Source: Bacteroidales bacterium
Lineage (GTDB): Bacteria; Bacteroidota; Bacteroidia; Bacteroidales; UBA3824
Length of the DNA stretch: 64,000 nt
Reading direction: 5' to 3'
Assembly (NCBI GenBank): GCA_024413595.1
Contig: JAKSUC010000010.1
Coordinates: 1 to 64,000 of the forward strand
The translations under genes and the position numbers were made by a program. Within the stretch, counting starts at the first letter, position 1. Each line of letters begins with the position of its first letter. The notes beneath the pieces are model-generated. The model saw only the letters and a program-made list of their open reading frames with translations, did no database searches and was not told where the DNA came from. Below are positions 62,958 through 64,000 of the stretch, piece by piece.

Positions 62958-63980
62958 ATGGTACTAAATATAATCTTTATTATTGTTGGAATAGCAATAG
63001 TATTATGGGGAGCAGATCGATTAACAGATGGTGCAGTAGCACTTGCTCAAAAAATGAATATTCCAGAAATAGTTATCGGACTTACAATTGTAGCAATGGG
63101 AACATCTATGCCCGAATTCTTTGTAAGTTTAATGTCAGCAATAAATGGAACACCAGATTTAGCAGTAGGAAATGTTGTTGGATCTAATATATTTAACTCC
63201 TTATTAATAGTAGGTGTAGCAGCAATAGTAGCTCCAATGGTAATTTCAAAATCAACAGTAAAAAAAGATATACCATTTGCAGTATTAGCATCTGCATTAT
63301 TATTTGGATTAGGTTTGGATAATAATATTTCAAGAATTGACGCTTTAATATTATCAATTGTATTTGTATTTTTTATGATTTATACAGTTCGAACAGGAAA
63401 ACAAGGATCTCAAGAAAATACAAATGAAAACAGCAATAAAATAGAAAATAAAGAAAAACAAGCAAAAAATCAAAATACACTAAGTCAATTTTTTAAGTTT
63501 TTAATAGGAAAAGAAAAAGAAAAGTTAATGCCAATATGGATAGCAATAATCTTATTATTAATAGGATTAGCATGTTTAATATTTGGAAGTAATTTATTTG
63601 TAAATGCCGCAACCGAAGTAGCCACAGCATTGGGCGTATCACAAGCAATAATAGGTTTAACAATAGTTGCAGGAGGAACATCCTTACCCGAATTAGCAAC
63701 AAGCGTTGTAGCAGCCAAAAAAGGACAAAGTGCAATTGCAATGGGCAATGTTATTGGATCAAATGTAATGAATATACTTATGATATTAGGAATTACAGGT
63801 TTAATATGTCCAATGCAAGTAAACGGAATTACAATTGTAGATTTATCAATATTATTATTAAGTGCTGTTTTATTGTGGTTATTTTCTTACACAAAATATA
63901 CAGTTCAAAGATGGGAAGGCGTTGTATTATGTGCAATATTTGGAGGTTACATGGCATGGCTAATTAGCAGTGCAATTTAA
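62958..63980 (+). CDS. Calcium/sodium antiporter (YrbG/CaxA type)
   Basis: 340 residues and ten predicted membrane helices in two homologous halves. The alpha-1 and alpha-2 repeats are LTIVAMGTSMPEFFVSLMSA (about residues 42-61) and LTIVAGGTSLPELATSVVAA (about 233-252), each with the catalytic GTSxPE acidic motif, and GNVVGSNIFNSLLIVG / GNVIGSNVMNILMILG follow them. A polar Gln/Asn/Lys loop (about 150-190) separates the halves. It exchanges Ca2+ for Na+ at the inner membrane. Its start follows an exact -7 box. Confidence 0.93.
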   Translation: MVLNIIFIIVGIAIVLWGADRLTDGAVALAQKMNIPEIVIGLTIVAMGTSMPEFFVSLMSAINGTPDLAVGNVVGSNIFNSLLIVGVAAIVAPMVISKSTVKKDIPFAVLASALLFGLGLDNNISRIDALILSIVFVFFMIYTVRTGKQGSQENTNENSNKIENKEKQAKNQNTLSQFFKFLIGKEKEKLMPIWIAIILLLIGLACLIFGSNLFVNAATEVATALGVSQAIIGLTIVAGGTSLPELATSVVAAKKGQSAIAMGNVIGSNVMNILMILGITGLICPMQVNGITIVDLSILLLSAVLLWLFSYTKYTVQRWEGVVLCAIFGGYMAWLISSAI

Positions 63981-64000
63981 CAATATTATTATTTTTGTTA

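Overview
The window is a low-GC stretch of a Bacteroidetes chromosome, most likely an anaerobic, plant-polysaccharide-using member of the Bacteroidales. The evidence is the SSS-transporter/Nudix-regulator arabinose operon, secreted GH8 and GH9 glycosidases, a pyruvate formate-lyase pair, DUF3791/DUF3990 genes, zapA-rny synteny, and several promoters with the Bacteroidetes TAnnTTTG -7 box. All family assignments come from reading motifs; no database search was run.

1-9.7 kb is accessory DNA. It holds a partial tRNA-Glu, a GH8 gene with a copy of its 3' end and terminator 1.7 kb away, small lipoproteins, and a DUF4143-type ATPase behind three iterated palindromes. A DUF3791-DUF3990-DUF3791 cassette (putative ADP-ribosyltransferase toxin-antitoxin type) follows with a decayed second copy beside it. 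The region ends with a Sel1-repeat protein that carries a PIN-like domain.

9.7-18.5 kb, minus strand, is an L-arabinose operon read as mutarotase, SSS symporter, terminator, Nudix-type AraR, AraD, AraA and ribulokinase. Two intergenic gaps (araD-araA and araA-araK) are filled almost end to end by elements of one architecture: inverted arrays of 7-bp repeats around a decayed four-helix-bundle (S23/23S intervening-sequence type) gene. This is the most unusual structure in the window.

18.9-24.4 kb, plus strand, is a TerY-P stress/signalling operon: a double TerD protein, two vWA proteins, a PP2C phosphatase and a kinase. It is followed by a decaying tandem array (24.5-26.6 kb), in which one 537-codon gene is split by a single TAA. 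After two unrelated minus-strand genes comes a second tandem array of four tail-anchored paralogues (28.5-33.1 kb) and two paralogous lipoproteins (33.3-34.3 kb).

34.4-51.4 kb is mostly core: a CAP-domain lipoprotein, a TatD hydrolase, a GH9 glycosidase, a DnaQ-like exonuclease, dnaE, a receiver/HATPase protein with Asn at the phosphoacceptor site, a coiled-coil protein with zapA, a 6S-like RNA, rny, a thioesterase, a GldM-C-like secreted protein, two methyltransferases and purA.

51.5-64 kb contains a 1937-residue DUF4011-helicase-Vsr-DUF3320 protein (Hhe defence type), trmO, a nitroreductase, pflA/pflB, two secreted I9-like proteins and a calcium/sodium antiporter. Most convergent or co-directional gaps carry clear intrinsic terminators.
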